A stretch of 64,000 nt of DNA from NCBI GenBank assembly GCA_032433765.1, contig JAVIAB010000160.1, forward strand, positions 39,305,917 to 39,369,916, written 5' to 3'. Source of the DNA: Megaustenia siamemsis (Eukaryota > Mollusca > Gastropoda > Stylommatophora > Ariophantidae). Positions within the stretch are counted from its first letter, which is position 1. The number at the start of each line of letters is the position of its first letter. Of the stretch, positions 1 to 11,290 are shown one piece after another. Below the pieces are notes generated by a model. That model searched no databases. It was not told where the DNA came from and saw nothing but the letters and a program-made list of their open reading frames with translations. The position numbers were made by a program, and so were the translations under genes.

Positions 1-169
1 GAGTTGGGTAGACTTAACGTCTCCTTCCTAATCCTCTGAAGAGTGTCTTTTCTACGCCGCCTAAAACTATCCTACTTCACATCGTCATCGCCTCATTCTT
101 TTATTCTTCTGTCTATCGTCATATTCTTCTATTCTTCCATTATCGCCCATGACTGAGTCACACTATAAC

Positions 170-385
170 ATCATTATCATAATCATTATTATCATCATCG
201 TTATCATCATCATCATCGTTTTCATCATCATCATTATTATCATCATCATTATCATCATCATTATCATCATCATCATCATCATCATCATCGTTATCATCAT
301 CTTCATCATCATTATTGTCGTCTTCATCATCATCGTTATCATCATCATCATCGTTATCATCATGATCATCATAAATATCATTGTC
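170..385. repeat. Imperfect (ATC)n microsatellite
   Basis: Trinucleotide repeat of ATC/ATT units with scattered GTC and TTC interruptions. It gives isoleucine-rich or methionine-rich open frames on the two strands, which are artefacts of the repeat. Confidence 0.95.
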
Positions 386-414
386 ATTTGGCTTACCATT
401 TTAACTGTCAGTGG

Positions 415-632
415 TTCTTATAGTACAGAGAGTGTACAAAGATGCCCTATAGTTCGCTGTCATGCGAGAGCGCTAAACTTTGCATCTCACTACTCAGAGA
501 CCACGAAGGGTAAAGTCACGAAGAGATCACAGATTTGAAGCGAAAAAAAGTCCCACCGCACTGGCGAGATTCGAACCCGGAACCTAACTTGTACAGAACC
601 GACGTCTTACCTTTAGACCAACCAACTCTTCC
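415..632 (-). mobile_element. SINE-B copy, tRNA-like head plus part of body
   Basis: Read on the minus strand, the head carries a B-box-like GGGTTCGAATCTCGC and an A-box-like TGGTTGGTCTAAAGG about 35 bases upstream, as in tRNA-derived SINEs. The body continues with a gagtagtgagatgc motif also found in the SINE-B copies at 3.9 kb and 63.9 kb. The head is complete enough to recognise; the 3' part is short. It is not a functional tRNA gene because no cloverleaf with paired acceptor stem is evident. Confidence 0.65.
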
Positions 633-704
633 AACATTCAACATCATTATGTGCCATTCCGGCTATTGTATGCGGTCATGTCCTTCCAAAATTCTCTGCC
701 CTCA

Positions 705-884
705 GTAAGTAAAGAGAAAGTAAAGAGCCCCCGTCACGCCAAGTAGCGTATAGGGAAATATGGTGTTAGTGACCATAAATTTTACAGACCTTCAGCACAT
801 GATTTTTGGGGTAATGTGGTCGGTATTATGGCTCGTGCCGCTTTACTTTCCCAGAAAAAATCCGGTACCCATTTCTCTCTCTCT
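705..884 (-). mobile_element. SINE-A copy, 3' body only
   Basis: Matches the body and tail of the abundant SINE-A family: (GTAAA)n-type tail, the short inverted repeat near the 3' end (here mutated to GCCAAGTAGCG), then the conserved core. The tRNA-derived head is missing: similarity stops after ggtacccattt and a short CT run follows. Confidence 0.85.
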
Positions 885-1190
885 GCGATCAGGACTCAAT
901 CAGAGTAGGACTCCAGACTCTCGCACGAAGACAGCTGTCTTTTTAAGCCTGTTAGATCCACTCCGATTGAATACCTGTTAAAACGTTGCACTGTGTTCTG
1001 CGCCAGTGGCCCAGTGCATCCGATTTCAGCCAGCATTTTATTCAGGTTTGCTTTCCTTAGCCTTTGATTGTCCCCAATCTTCCTGCAAGGCAGCAGATGA
1101 TCTTTTCTGTAGGGGGATTCTGCCCTTAGATGGTCGGCCTTCCCAGGTTTACGAGCACCATCTACCTGAGTCACTACAGGTGACTAACAC
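885..1190 (-). mobile_element. LINE-5-like 3' end (degenerate)
   Basis: The 30 bases around 890-925 are close to the reverse complement of the 3' end of the RNase H-bearing LINE at 35.28-35.32 kb, encoding a terminal ESLESYSD-type peptide. The rest up to about 1,190 reads on the minus strand as LINE C-terminal-like peptide but is much less certain. It abuts SINE-A, as the 35.3-kb copy does. Confidence 0.5.
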
Positions 1191-1194
1191 AGAC

Positions 1195-1882
1195 ATGCGA
1201 CTTGTAATATGAGGAAACTGCAACTAGGAACACTTTTCATGCACAGCCTCCAAATGTTCCCGCCGCCTATCCCCATATACCGGTAAGTCACGTCCTCTTG
1301 AAAATGATGATCGTCGTAGCACTTGATGATGTTAGGACATCGTTGATGACTCCAATTCCGAACATATAGACACACAGTCAGACGTCAAATTTTCCCCGTC
1401 GCACATCAAACAGCAGACCGTAAGATTTGCGCACGGCCGGTTTAGGGAACCATTACGATGACGTAGCACACAACAATGTCGCCGAACAAATAATCTCGAT
1501 CCCTTTAAATTTCTGTCTGATTACTCAAGTGTAAGCAGCCTACGACGAATAAAACACGAAGCAAATTCCCCAAAGAGACAAATATGCGGCTGACGAAGTA
1601 GTTTACATTAATGTGTACCATGGAAATAACTTGCGTCAAAGAATTTCAACAACGGTCATGAACAGCACCAATGTCACGTAAAGCGCAGATCAAGTCTAGA
1701 CGGTGGAAGGTCTCACTCACAACACTTGATTCGTCAAAAACGGACTGTTGTCGACCTACGATCTCGCTTTAGCGACACAGATGTATCAAGCATATCATCA
1801 TTTTGACTTTAACGCAGAAAAGTGCAAAGAAGATCCGAAATTAATCAGACCCTGGGTGCATTTTCTGCAGCGATCGAGAGGA
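1195..1882. repeat. Repeat-J, copy 1
   Basis: About 690 bp that aligns along almost its whole length with 36,905-37,650 in the same orientation. Shared landmarks include atatgaggaaactgcaac, ccccgtcgcacatcaaac and aacggtcatgaacagcacca. One end is cut by a SINE-A head at 1,883. No convincing long ORF is present. On the opposite strand its left portion matches 40,958-41,130, where it forms the end of a protein-like ORF. It could be a non-autonomous element or copies of a gene-containing segment. Confidence 0.75.
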
Positions 1883-1971
1883 CTGGGTGAACCGGAGCCG
1901 TCGGTTGGGATCGAACCCTACATATTGTCCTTTGCAGTCCAGTTCACTAACCACTGAGCTATCGCAGCTCC
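1883..1971 (-). mobile_element. SINE-A, tRNA-derived head fragment
   Basis: On the minus strand it has the A box TAGCTCAGTGG (one end slightly mutated outside it) and the B box GGTTCGATCCC, followed by the start of the SINE-A body. The remainder of the element is absent; the sequence passes directly into Repeat-J. Confidence 0.85.
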
Positions 1972-2012
1972 ATTCTGTCCTCAGTGCATTATATAAATTC
2001 TGTTAACTTTTG

Positions 2013-2195
2013 ACGACACCAAGCTATCTAGTATCTTCTCTCTTTGTCGTCCGAGATCTCTCTTTCCTTGCATTTTTCTAGTTGTAGCCAAGTGTTCCAA
2101 CGTTCCTCTTTTCATAATGAGTCCGCAAAATGTTGATTGTTTCCATCAGATGTTTTTTGTGAACTCTCTTTTTAAGTTTTCATCGCTGAAAATGT
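2013..2195 (-). mobile_element. LINE-1 fragment (3' coding part)
   Basis: Diverged copy of the LINE-1 C-terminal coding region, parallel to 2,480-2,660 just downstream. It matches the segment encoding the REKILDSL and HIMRR stretches. It lacks the terminal (ATC)n tail, so it is an internal fragment. Confidence 0.8.
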
Positions 2196-2370
2196 CCTTT
2201 CCCTACATTAGACCCCACTTACTATAACTTGAATGAAACATATTGTCAATAACATATTAGACGCATCATAGCTTTTCCATAAATTCGCTATAACTTAATC
2301 TTTCCCATTGATTTTAATATTTGTAAATTGCTCATCATTGTTAATTCTTGTATTAGATATGTAAGACAAC

Positions 2371-2990
2371 ATCATCATCATCATGTGCCATAACAGGTTG
2401 GCGTAGGCGATCGTGTCCTTCCACAATCTTCTATCCACCGTGCAACATATCAATTCTGCTGTTGACTGTCCATGCCATGACACCAAGTTATCTAGTGTTT
2501 TCTCTCTTTATCGTCCGCAATCTCTCTTTTCCTGTATTTTGCCAGTTGTAACCAAGTATTCCAACTTTTCTCTTCGCATGATGTGCTCGAAAAATGTTGA
2601 TTGTTTCTTGCTGATGTTTCTTAGGAGCTCCCTTTTTGTCTTAGCCTCTTTGAGAATTTCCTCGTTGGTCTCTTTTTTATCTGTCCAGGGAACTTTCAAC
2701 GTTCTTCTGAGAAATCCCATATCTGTGGCCTCTAATCGCCTTTTCATTTGATTATTTACTGTCCATGATTCGCCTCCATACGTCAGAATTGGCTCTATAT
2801 AGCACCGACCCTTTGTCACTTTTATTAACATAGATTTGTTGCATAAGATATTTTTCATTTTCTGAAATGCTTTTTTTGGCCTGAGCTATTCTGCTTTTTA
2901 TTTCTGTGGAACATCTTCCATCTGATGTTATTATTGTGCCAAATATGTCAGATATCCCACACTTTATTCGTGTACCCATGGTAGCATCGT
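2371..2990 (-). mobile_element. LINE-1 (RTE-like) 5'-truncated copy
   Basis: The minus strand encodes the C-terminal region of a non-LTR reverse transcriptase protein: KSRIAQAK, ILTYGGESWTV, LEATDMGFLRRTLKVPW and HIMRREKLEYLVTTGKI in order, split by frameshifts. The element ends with a very short 3' UTR and a (GAT)n tail (on the plus strand catcatcat at 2,371), a feature known from the RTE clade. Reverse transcriptase motifs are truncated away. Other copies of the family lie at 16.7, 23.0, 28.7, 29.5, 30.3, 31.1, 34.5, 44.3, 45.0, 55 and 57.7 kb. Confidence 0.9.
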
Positions 2991-3506
2991 GTCTTCACGT
3001 CTCTTGTTATAAATAACTTTAATATCGGCTCTGACCGTAGCAATGAAAGCTTTGGTTTATTGACAGCAGGCTCTGCAAACATCTAATCTTCACAAATTTA
3101 GCAACTTTAGTGCAACCCAGCAGCATTGGTATTCCTACATTCTGAATGCGCTTAACAGTGACACCGACAGTGTGAGAATGGCAATCGCTTGATCGATCAC
3201 AGGAAAAATGAACTGCTGGTAAATAATGACAAACTGTCTATGATCCGATTTGAAACCTGCCATTGCTTGCTGATTACAACAAATCAAATATATTCATTGT
3301 GTGTTCAACATATTTCTTCTTCTATCCTTTCTCATTTGCTTTTCAGTTTCGAGGGGACTTATATTTTGCGGTTATTATTTCTTGTTTTGGCGTCTCATTG
3401 ATGTTTTATAATGAGTCTAATATTCCCTCAAGCTATTTTGTTCGTTGTCGATCCATTGAAATAGTGTTGTGATTGCGTTAATATCTTTACGTGTAACATT
3501 TAGTTC
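2991..3506. other. No recognisable feature
   Basis: Apparently unique sequence. Short open frames here lack similarity or codon structure I can support. Confidence 0.5.
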
Positions 3507-3676
3507 TTATGTCTTTTGGCGTGTGCTGAAACTGCTATGATGGGTACTACATCTACCTTTCTTTGTTTGGGAGATGAGATAGTAATTCGGATAATTCCAC
3601 TGACACGGGCGGTTTAGCAATTATGGATTTTAATTCGTTTGCAATGATACCGGGTCCTTCCATAACCAAAGAACCA
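3507..3676 (+). repeat. Repeat-K fragment
   Basis: Matches 41,287-41,457 and the reverse complements of 38,296-38,487 and 45,746-45,876. Shared motifs include cttttggcgtgtgctga, gggagatgag and gcacgggcggttgagcaa (here acacgggcggtttagcaa). No coding capacity. Confidence 0.8.
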
Positions 3677-3789
3677 TTTAGTTCTTTCATGGTTGTTGTT
3701 TTTTTCTGCAATATAAGACACTGATCACAAGTGATTGCCAGATTTGTTCAACCTGCTGCGTTTTTTAATTTAATGAAACAGTAAATGAT

Positions 3790-4165
3790 GACAGAGACTT
3801 AGGGGGAAGTCGTCGCCTCTAGACAACAAAGCCCTGGGTTCGATTCCCTTCATAACCGGTAGAAATGTATCTCTCAGCTGAAATTAATATTTGCTTCGTG
3901 GCTTTATCCACCCTTGGTTTTTGAGTAGTGAGATTCGATGTCTAGTCATCTAGGACAACGTACACAAACAGGAGGTCCCATGTGCACTATGCGCACGTTA
4001 AAACATTTGGCAGCTGAAAGTAAAAAAAAATATAGAACTAAAACGAGTGCTGTCAGGGCACAAACTATTAAAGTAGAAATCCGGCCATCCTGAAGTCGGA
4101 TGTATCGGACCGAAAGGCGCAGATAACACGGCCTGCAGTAAACTAGCGACACAACGCATCTGCGT
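3790..4165 (+). mobile_element. SINE-B copy (near full length)
   Basis: Starts with a tRNA-like head whose B box reads GGTTCGATTCCC at about 3,838; the A box is poor. The body has the gagtagtgagattcgatgtc motif, a gtgcactatgcgcacgttaa inverted motif and a gaccgaaaggcgcagataac tail segment also found at 5.3 kb. An internal short homopolymer A tract lies at 4,022. Confidence 0.7.
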
Positions 4166-5335
4166 CCACATAAAGGTGGAACACTAAGTTGAAGACGGTA
4201 GAGATGGTTGTGTCTTGATAAAGAAGTGGTTAGTGACTCGATTTTATGGTAAAGTCCGTCCGGATTCAGTTACCAAATGCCGAGAATTGATTTTTTTTCC
4301 CTCTTCTTTTAATCTCTTGTTTTCGAGATTTTCGGGTTCTGAAAATTGCTTGCACAAAATTATCTGTAACAGTAAGGCGGAATGACGTGGTGCTGATCAC
4401 TTTACACATTAATCTGCCAATGCTCATGAAAAAAGAAGAAAACTAACGCCATCTTCCTCATATGTCACAAGTCGTGGCAGAAACCATTTATGAGTTAAAT
4501 TCCGCCGAGAGTTACGTTCTCCTTGCAAAGATCGGGGTCAATGTACAGGTGTTAGGGGCGTCTCACTCATTTCCAAACTCTACATTTCCTCAATAACTCT
4601 AAAAGCATTGAAGATATTTCAACGAAATGTGAACATATTTGCGCTCATAACGTGAGAAATGAAAGAAAATGTGTTAGTGACACGCCTATTTGTTGTAACA
4701 CGCCTGCCTGACGCGCCCCTCTGCTGATATCTTTCAATTGATTGAGGGTGCCTGCACAATACGGTAGTTGTTCGTGAGCGTTAGTGTACAGTACCTGTGA
4801 GTCCACACAGGATAAATGTACGTTTTGGAGACTTTGGAAGTGAGAGTTTGTAGTGGTAAAACTATTACAGAAATGCAGGGATTGGTAGAGAGATACCATT
4901 TATTTTTTGCTTGTATTGTTCTCGATATTGATAAATTGTCTCTTCATTCGATGGTACACTCCGTCGCGTATTTTTCAACCCACGTCTTGGATTGTATCAA
5001 TCAGCCTTACCTGTTGTCTGTCTCTGCCTTGCTTACAATGTACATTTTTTTTCTTCTGATGGCTTCAGTAAGATATTGTTGTCTTTCCATGGGACCACAA
5101 AAACAAAATAATAATAACTCTTCCACGAATTGTGTTGATGATTTTGTTTCTTAATTGTTTAGCCTTTTAAAAATGTGATTGTTTGTTTTAATATATCCCA
5201 CCAAATTCTCCACACCTACTCTTTAAAGACAAAGAAAACTTTAAAGACTTTGGTTGGTTGCGTTCGCCCGATGACTAAAGTATTCTAGAGTATCGTAGTA
5301 GACTAGAATATTCCTCTTCATCATCCGCCCTTACA
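4166..5335. other. Unassigned sequence
   Basis: No repeat family or protein recognised. A 112-residue frame at 4,816-5,154 has no domain, no repeat support and no splice or codon evidence; I treat it as chance. Confidence 0.5.
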
Positions 5336-5436
5336 AGGACGAAGTGGACGTGTCTGCACTGTGTTGTGGTTTTCAGTATAACTGTTATATTTGCGCCTTT
5401 CGGCCCAACATATCCGACTTCAGCACGTTTAAAGAC
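5336..5436 (-). mobile_element. SINE-B 3' fragment
   Basis: Reverse complement matches the 3' part of the 3.8-4.1 kb SINE-B copy (tgaagtcggat and ccgaaaggcgca). Head and middle are missing. Confidence 0.6.
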
Positions 5437-5574
5437 TTTAATTTTCTATTCGAATATCCATGTTTCACCGCAACATAGAATTCTGGGTAGATTTAACACT
5501 TTATTATTCCCAATTTAAGTCTTTTATCTCGTAGTGACGGTTGACCGATTACTCATTAATCAGTTCGATTTCAC

Positions 5575-5657
5575 CGCACTCATGGCAGGATCACAGGTCT
5601 CTTGTCCGACCTCGTGTCCTTAGTAGTCCAGTTCACTAACCACTGAGCTATCCCTGC
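5575..5657 (-). mobile_element. SINE-A head fragment
   Basis: The minus strand carries a TAGCTCAGTGGTTAGTGAAC A-box region; the B-box region is mutated. The body is absent. Confidence 0.65.
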
Positions 5658-6174
5658 ACAGTGATAGGCGCACATATTGAGCATGGCCTTGAGTATGGCT
5701 GGAGATAATAGAAGAAATAAACATCAAGTTATATTGGGCAATTAAACTAAAAGGAAAACAACAAAATATAACATTTAGGATCTTTTAGGTTTATTAAATG
5801 TGAAGGTGCACCTACTAGGCGGTCGGTGGTGCAGTGCAGTAGCTAATGCTAAGAAGCATAATCAATTATATATGAATTAACGATCAAAGATTAATGGAGC
5901 AATCTAATCTTCGAATCAAGTAAAGTCTGTAAAGAGCTTCGAGTTGTGACTACAGTTACGTAGCTACAAACCGCCATCTTAAATCAACCGACGCCATTTG
6001 TTCAGCGTCAACGTAGGCACTTAACGTAATCGATAAGCGCTTAATGAAGACACGGACCACGTCAGATCTGACATGCAAACCAAAAATATTTTATATCTTG
6101 AACACTGGTTCTCAAACTGTTGTGGGGCTCTAGGGCTCATCATTTAATTCATTTTTTTAATTCAAACTAACCTT
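5658..6174. other. Unassigned sequence
   Basis: No recognised element or coding region; it leads into the pyrimidine tract. Confidence 0.5.
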
Positions 6175-7150
6175 TTTTCTTCTTCTTATTCTTCTTATTC
6201 TTTTTTTTCTTCTTATTCTTCTTCTTCTTGTTATTTTTCTTTTCTTCTTATTTTCTTCTTCTTTTTCTTCTTGTTAATCTTCTTATTCTTCTTATTCTAC
6301 TTCTTATTCTTCTTATTTTTCTTTTTTCTTATTTATTTTTCTTCCTCTTAATCTTCTTATTTTCTTTTTCTTCTTCTTATTCTTCTTATTTTTCTTTTTC
6401 CTTATTTCTTTTTCTTCTTCTTAATCTTCTTATTTTCTTTTTCTTCTTCTTATTCTTCTTATTTTCTTTTTTCTTATTTCTTTTTCTTCCTCTTAATCTT
6501 CTTATTTTTTTTTCTTCTTCTTATTCTTCTTATTTTTTTTTTCTTATTTCTTTTTCTTCTTCTTAATCTTCTTATTTTCTTTTTCTTCTTCTTAATCTTC
6601 TTATTTTTTCTTTTTTCTTATTTCTTTTTCTTCCTCTTAATCTTCTTATTTTCTTTTTCTTTTTCTTATTCTTCTTATTTTTTCTTTTTTCTTATTTCTT
6701 TTTCTTCTTCGTAATCTTCTTATTTTCTTTTTCTTCTTCTTATTCTTCTTATTTTTCTTTTTTCTTATTTCTTTTTCTTCTTCTTAATCTTCTTATTTTC
6801 TTTTTCTTCTTCTTATTCTTCTTATTTTTTCTTTTTTCTTATTTCTTTTTCTTCTTCTTAATCTTCTTATTTTCTTTTTCTTCTTCTTATTCTTCTTATT
6901 TATCTTTTCTTATTCTTCTTTTTCTTCTTCTTATTCTTCTTATTTTCTTTTTCTTCTACTTATTCTTCTTATTCTTCTTATTCCTCTTCTTTTTTCTTCT
7001 TATTCTTCTTCTACTTCTTCTTAATCTTCTAATTTTCTTTTTCTTATTCCTCTTCTACTTCTTCTTATTTTCTTTTCTTATTCTTCTTATTCTTCTTTTT
7101 TTCTTCCTCTACTTCTTCTCACTCCTTCTTCTTCTTCCTCGTCTTCTTCT
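6175..7150. repeat. Polypyrimidine TTC/TTCTTA array
   Basis: About 975 bp almost wholly C and T on the plus strand with interspersed A. Units of TTCTTATTCTTC and TTCTTCTTAATC recur in a loose higher-order pattern near 60-75 bp. The open frame within it encodes only F, L, S and is not a gene. Confidence 0.95.
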
Positions 7151-7902
7151 AATACTTTCCATCTCCATTTGCCTTACAGCATCGAGGGGACTCAAGTATT
7201 TTGCTCTGTATTAAACATTTCTTTTATTGCCACGTTCCCGAGTGTTTCTACTATCTCGTCTACCCATCTTTGCTGCACAGCTGTCTGTCACTGATACTTT
7301 AGTTGACTTGTTCACGTGTGTTTTTTAGGAAAATAAAATGCACGCGATTCTTCTGTTGTACATTAAGAGTAATCACAAAAAGCTGCATCTCAAAATAACA
7401 AAAAATAAATACGTGTGTGGTTGAAAAATGGAATATTACATCCCCAGAATCTCTGAGATTTTCTAATCTTTGATCTTTTTTTTTTTTTTTTGTTACGAGC
7501 ATTAATTACTAAAATATCATACACACATAGATATTGACTTTTTCTGAAAAATCAACTTTCTGTGTTCGGTGTCACAAACTGAAACCACTTCTTCAAGAAG
7601 TCATTTTTAAGAATGAGTGTAATGTACTACGCCTAGAGGTTCTTCATCCATAAACGATGCACCATTTACAAGGTTAGAACTAAAATTCCCCTTTGAAATT
7701 AAAAACAAGCAGCTGTGCATTTCAAGCCAAACCAACTTGCTCGTTGTTGTTTCCCTGGCGTTCGTTGGTGGTTTGTGTAGATCGTGGCTTTTGTCCTTTA
7801 TGTGGCGAAAACTATTCTATTGTTTATATTTTACTATTAGAAACATGTCTGATGATTCTCGCAGTTATTCACTTCCTACGTCCAACACGCTTCATGTACA
7901 AG
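7151..7902. other. Unassigned sequence
   Basis: Contains a poly-T run near 7,470 and nothing else I can name. It borders the 54-bp array. Confidence 0.5.
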
Positions 7903-8335
7903 GTGTTTACGTTAACGATAGTTCTACAACTGAGGTTCATGAGCTGGGGGTATAGGGTGTTTATGTTTACGACAGTTCTACGGCTGAGGTTCATGAGCTG
8001 GGGGTGAAGGGTGTTTACGTTAACGATAGTTCTACGGCTGAATTTCATGAGCTGGGGGTACAGGGTGTTTACGTTAACGATAGTTCTGTAAATGAGATTC
8101 ATAAACTGGGGTACAGACGTGCTCACATTAACGATAGTTCCGTAACTGAGATTCATAAACTGGGGTACAGACGTGCTCACGTTAACGATAGTTCTACAAC
8201 TGAGATTCATGAGCTGGGGGTACAGACGTACTCACGTTAACGATAGTTCTGTAACTGAGATTCATAAACTGGGGTACAGACGTGCTCACGTTAACGATAG
8301 TTCTGTAACTGAGATTCATAAACTGGGGTACAGAC
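7903..8335. repeat. 54-bp minisatellite, 8 copies
   Basis: Eight units of 54 (one of 55) bp built around gttaacgatagttct. The first three units are the gtgttt/gagctggggg type; the later ones are mostly the gtgctc/ataaactgggg type. Because 54 is a multiple of three, several frames stay open on both strands (an 18-residue repeat with RTIVNVSTSVPQ on the minus strand). No start context or neighbouring coding sequence supports translation. Confidence 0.95.
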
Positions 8336-8981
8336 GTGCTTTCTGAAAGAAATATCCGCCGAGGCTTGTTTAATTTCATTAAAAACATAGACCTTTACAA
8401 TTAACGTTTCAAAAGTTATTATTTTTTTTTTAAATAATTGAGTTTCCTTCTTTCTTTTGTTCATCTGCTGTTGCCATGAAGCGTCGCAGGAGAAAGAGGG
8501 AATGTATGAGGCGATGTCTAAAGATCTGTTGTTTGTTCTTGTTGGTCACTTTCCTTTTTTGATGTAATGTCCTTCTTGGGCGTATCTGGACGATGCTAGG
8601 ACAGACATGTTTTGGATCTAACATATTATAACTTGTATTCCGTCTATCCATAGCTATAATAATTTAAGCAAACCGCAATATTCCACTAGAAGTTTATCGG
8701 AAAAATAAACTACTGACTTCAAATTCATCTCGGTGTATCACGAAATCAACTACAAGACAGCTGTATTCAAAGACATTACATGTTAAGGTAAAATACGAAA
8801 GTATATGCTTTTTCCCAACTTTAAAGACTAAAGTAAGTTATTTTGATATACAGTGATAATGCTACTGACTGTTATTTAAAGAAATGCTGTTTGCTCACGT
8901 TTACATAACGATTGGCAGAGCACTATCTCCATATTATTGATCCAGGCATAGCAAGCAAACAGAAATGTCAGTTCTATCCTC
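8336..8981. other. Unassigned sequence
   Basis: AT-rich, no recognised repeat or coding region. Confidence 0.5.
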
Positions 8982-10830
8982 GTTAGGCACAGCAGATCTC
9001 TCATACTCGGCACATGGAACGTTAGGACACAGCAGATCTCTCATACTCTGCACATGAAACGTTAGGACACAGCAGATCTCTCATACTCGGCACATGGAAC
9101 GTTAGGACACAGCAGATCTCTCATACTCGGCACATGGAACGTTAGGACACAGCAGATCTCTCATACTCGGCACATGGAACGTTAGGACACAGCAGATCTC
9201 TCATACTCGGCACATGAAACGTTAGGACACAGCAGATCTCTCATACTCTGCACATGAAACGTTAGGACACAGCAGATCTCTCATACTCGGCACATGGAAC
9301 GTTAGGACACAGCAGACCTCTCATACTCGGCACATGAAACGTTAGGACACAGCAGAAGGAAGACACAATCTCTCATACTCGGCACATGAAACGTTAGGAC
9401 ACAGCAGAAGGAAGACACAATCTCTCATACTCGGCACATGGAACGTTAGGACACAGCAGATCTCTCATACTCGGCATATGGAACGTTAGGACACAGCAGA
9501 TCTCTCATACTCGGCACATGAAACGTTAGGACACAGCAGATCTCTCATACTCTGCACATGAAACGTTAGGACACAGCAGATCTCTCATACTCGGCACATG
9601 GAACGTTAGGACACAGCAGATCTCTCATACTCGGCACATGAAACGTTAGGACACAGCAGAAGGAAGACACAATCTCTCATACTCGGCACATGAAACGTTA
9701 GGACACAGCAGAAGGAAGACACAATCTCTCATACTCGGCACATGGAACGTTAGGACACAGCAGATCTCTCATACTCGGCACATGGAACGTTAGGACACAG
9801 CAGAAGGAAGACACAATCTCTCATACTCGGCACATGGAACGTTAGGACACAGCAGATCTCTCATACTCGGCACATGGAACGTTAGGACACAGCAGATCTC
9901 TCATACTCGGCACATGAAACGTTAGGACACAGCAGATCTCTCATACTCGGCACATGAAACGTTAGGACACAGCAGATCTCTCATACTCGGCACATGGAAC
10001 GTTAGGACACAGCAGAAGGAAGACACAATCTCTCATACTCGGCACATGGAACGTTAGGACACAGCAGATCTCTCATACTCGGCACATGGAACGTTAGGAC
10101 ACAGCAGATCTCTCATACTCGGCACATGAAACGTTAGGACACAGCAGATCTCTCATACTCGGCACATGGAACGTTAGGACACAGCAGAAGGAAGACACAA
10201 TCTCTCATACTCGGCACATGGAACGTTAGGACACAGCAGATCTCTCATACTCGGCACATGGAACGTTAGGACACAGCAGATCTCTCATACTCGGCACATG
10301 GAACGTTAGGACACAGCAGAAGGAAGACACAATCTCTCATACTCGGCACATGGAACGTTAGGACACAGCAGAAGGAAGACACAATCTCTCATACTCGGCA
10401 CATGGAACGTTAGGACACAGCAGAAGGAAGACACAATCTCTCATACACGGCACATGGAACATTGGGACACAGCAGAAGGAAGACACAATCTCTCATACTC
10501 GGCACATGGAACGTTAGGGCACAGCAGAAGGAAGACACAATCTCTCATACTCGGCACATGGAACGTTAGGACACAGCAGAAGGAAGACACAATCTCTCAT
10601 ACTCGGCACATGGAACGTTAGGACACAGCAGAAGGAAGACACAATCTCTCATACTCGGCACATGGAACGTTAGGACACAGCAGAAGGAAGACACAATCTC
10701 TCATACTCGGCACATGGAACGTTAGGACACAGCAGAAGGAAGACACAATCTCTCATACTCGGCACATGGAACGTTAGGACACAGCAGAAGGAAGACACAA
10801 TCTCTCATACTCGGCACATGGAACGTTAGG
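8982..10830. repeat. 40/52-bp minisatellite, 41 units, seeded from LINE-4
   Basis: Two unit lengths alternate: a 40-bp form (24 units, the first 39 bp) containing agatct, and a 52-bp form (17 units) with a 12-base insertion giving agaaggaagacacaat. The last ten units are all the long form. Each unit contains ggcacatggaacgttagg, which encodes GTWNVR, the conserved start of an APE-type LINE endonuclease. The final unit reads straight into the endonuclease of LINE-4 at 10,813. The array therefore appears to be an amplified piece of that LINE. Confidence 0.95.
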
Positions 10831-11290
10831 AACACGTGTCCTGCATTTAATAACACCAACCTCACGAATGTAGAAAATATCAGGAAAACGGCCCTCATCG
10901 ACATGGAGCTGCTGAGACTACATGATGATATCGCAGCCCTTCAGGAAACAAGGCTTGCAGGTTGTGGTTCAGTCAGTGGAACAAATTACACCTTTTTTCT
11001 GGCAGGGGCTAAAGCTTGAGCAGCCTCGCTTACATGGAGTGGGTTTTGCTGTGCATAATAAGCTCAACCATTCTATTAACAAAGAAGACCTCTATTATAG
11101 CCTTTGTTGATGTCACAAAAGCTTTTGACACCGTGAGAAGAGCAGGTCTATACAGGGTGCCGAAAAATGTTGGCTGCTCTCCTACGTTACTCGAGATAAC
11201 CAATTCGTTTCACAACAATATGTTTGCCACCATCCAGTTCGACGATAGATCTTCCCAGCCCTTTGAGATGAACTGAGCAGTCAAACAGGG

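Noticed and set aside
149..538. Isoleucine-rich and methionine-rich ORFs on both strands
   Set aside because: Produced by the ATC microsatellite.
4816..5154. 112-residue plus ORF with a hydrophobic middle
   Set aside because: No conserved motif, ends in a low-complexity Q/N tail; length is expected by chance in AT-rich DNA of this size.
6228..6566. Phe/Leu/Ser-rich ORF resembling a membrane protein
   Set aside because: Translation of the polypyrimidine repeat; hydrophobicity is a composition effect.
8982..10830. Array looks at first like a CRISPR array with 40-52-bp repeats
   Set aside because: There are no unique spacers: every base belongs to the repeating unit, and the context is eukaryotic. 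The same applies to the 76-, 45-, 34- and 28-bp arrays.
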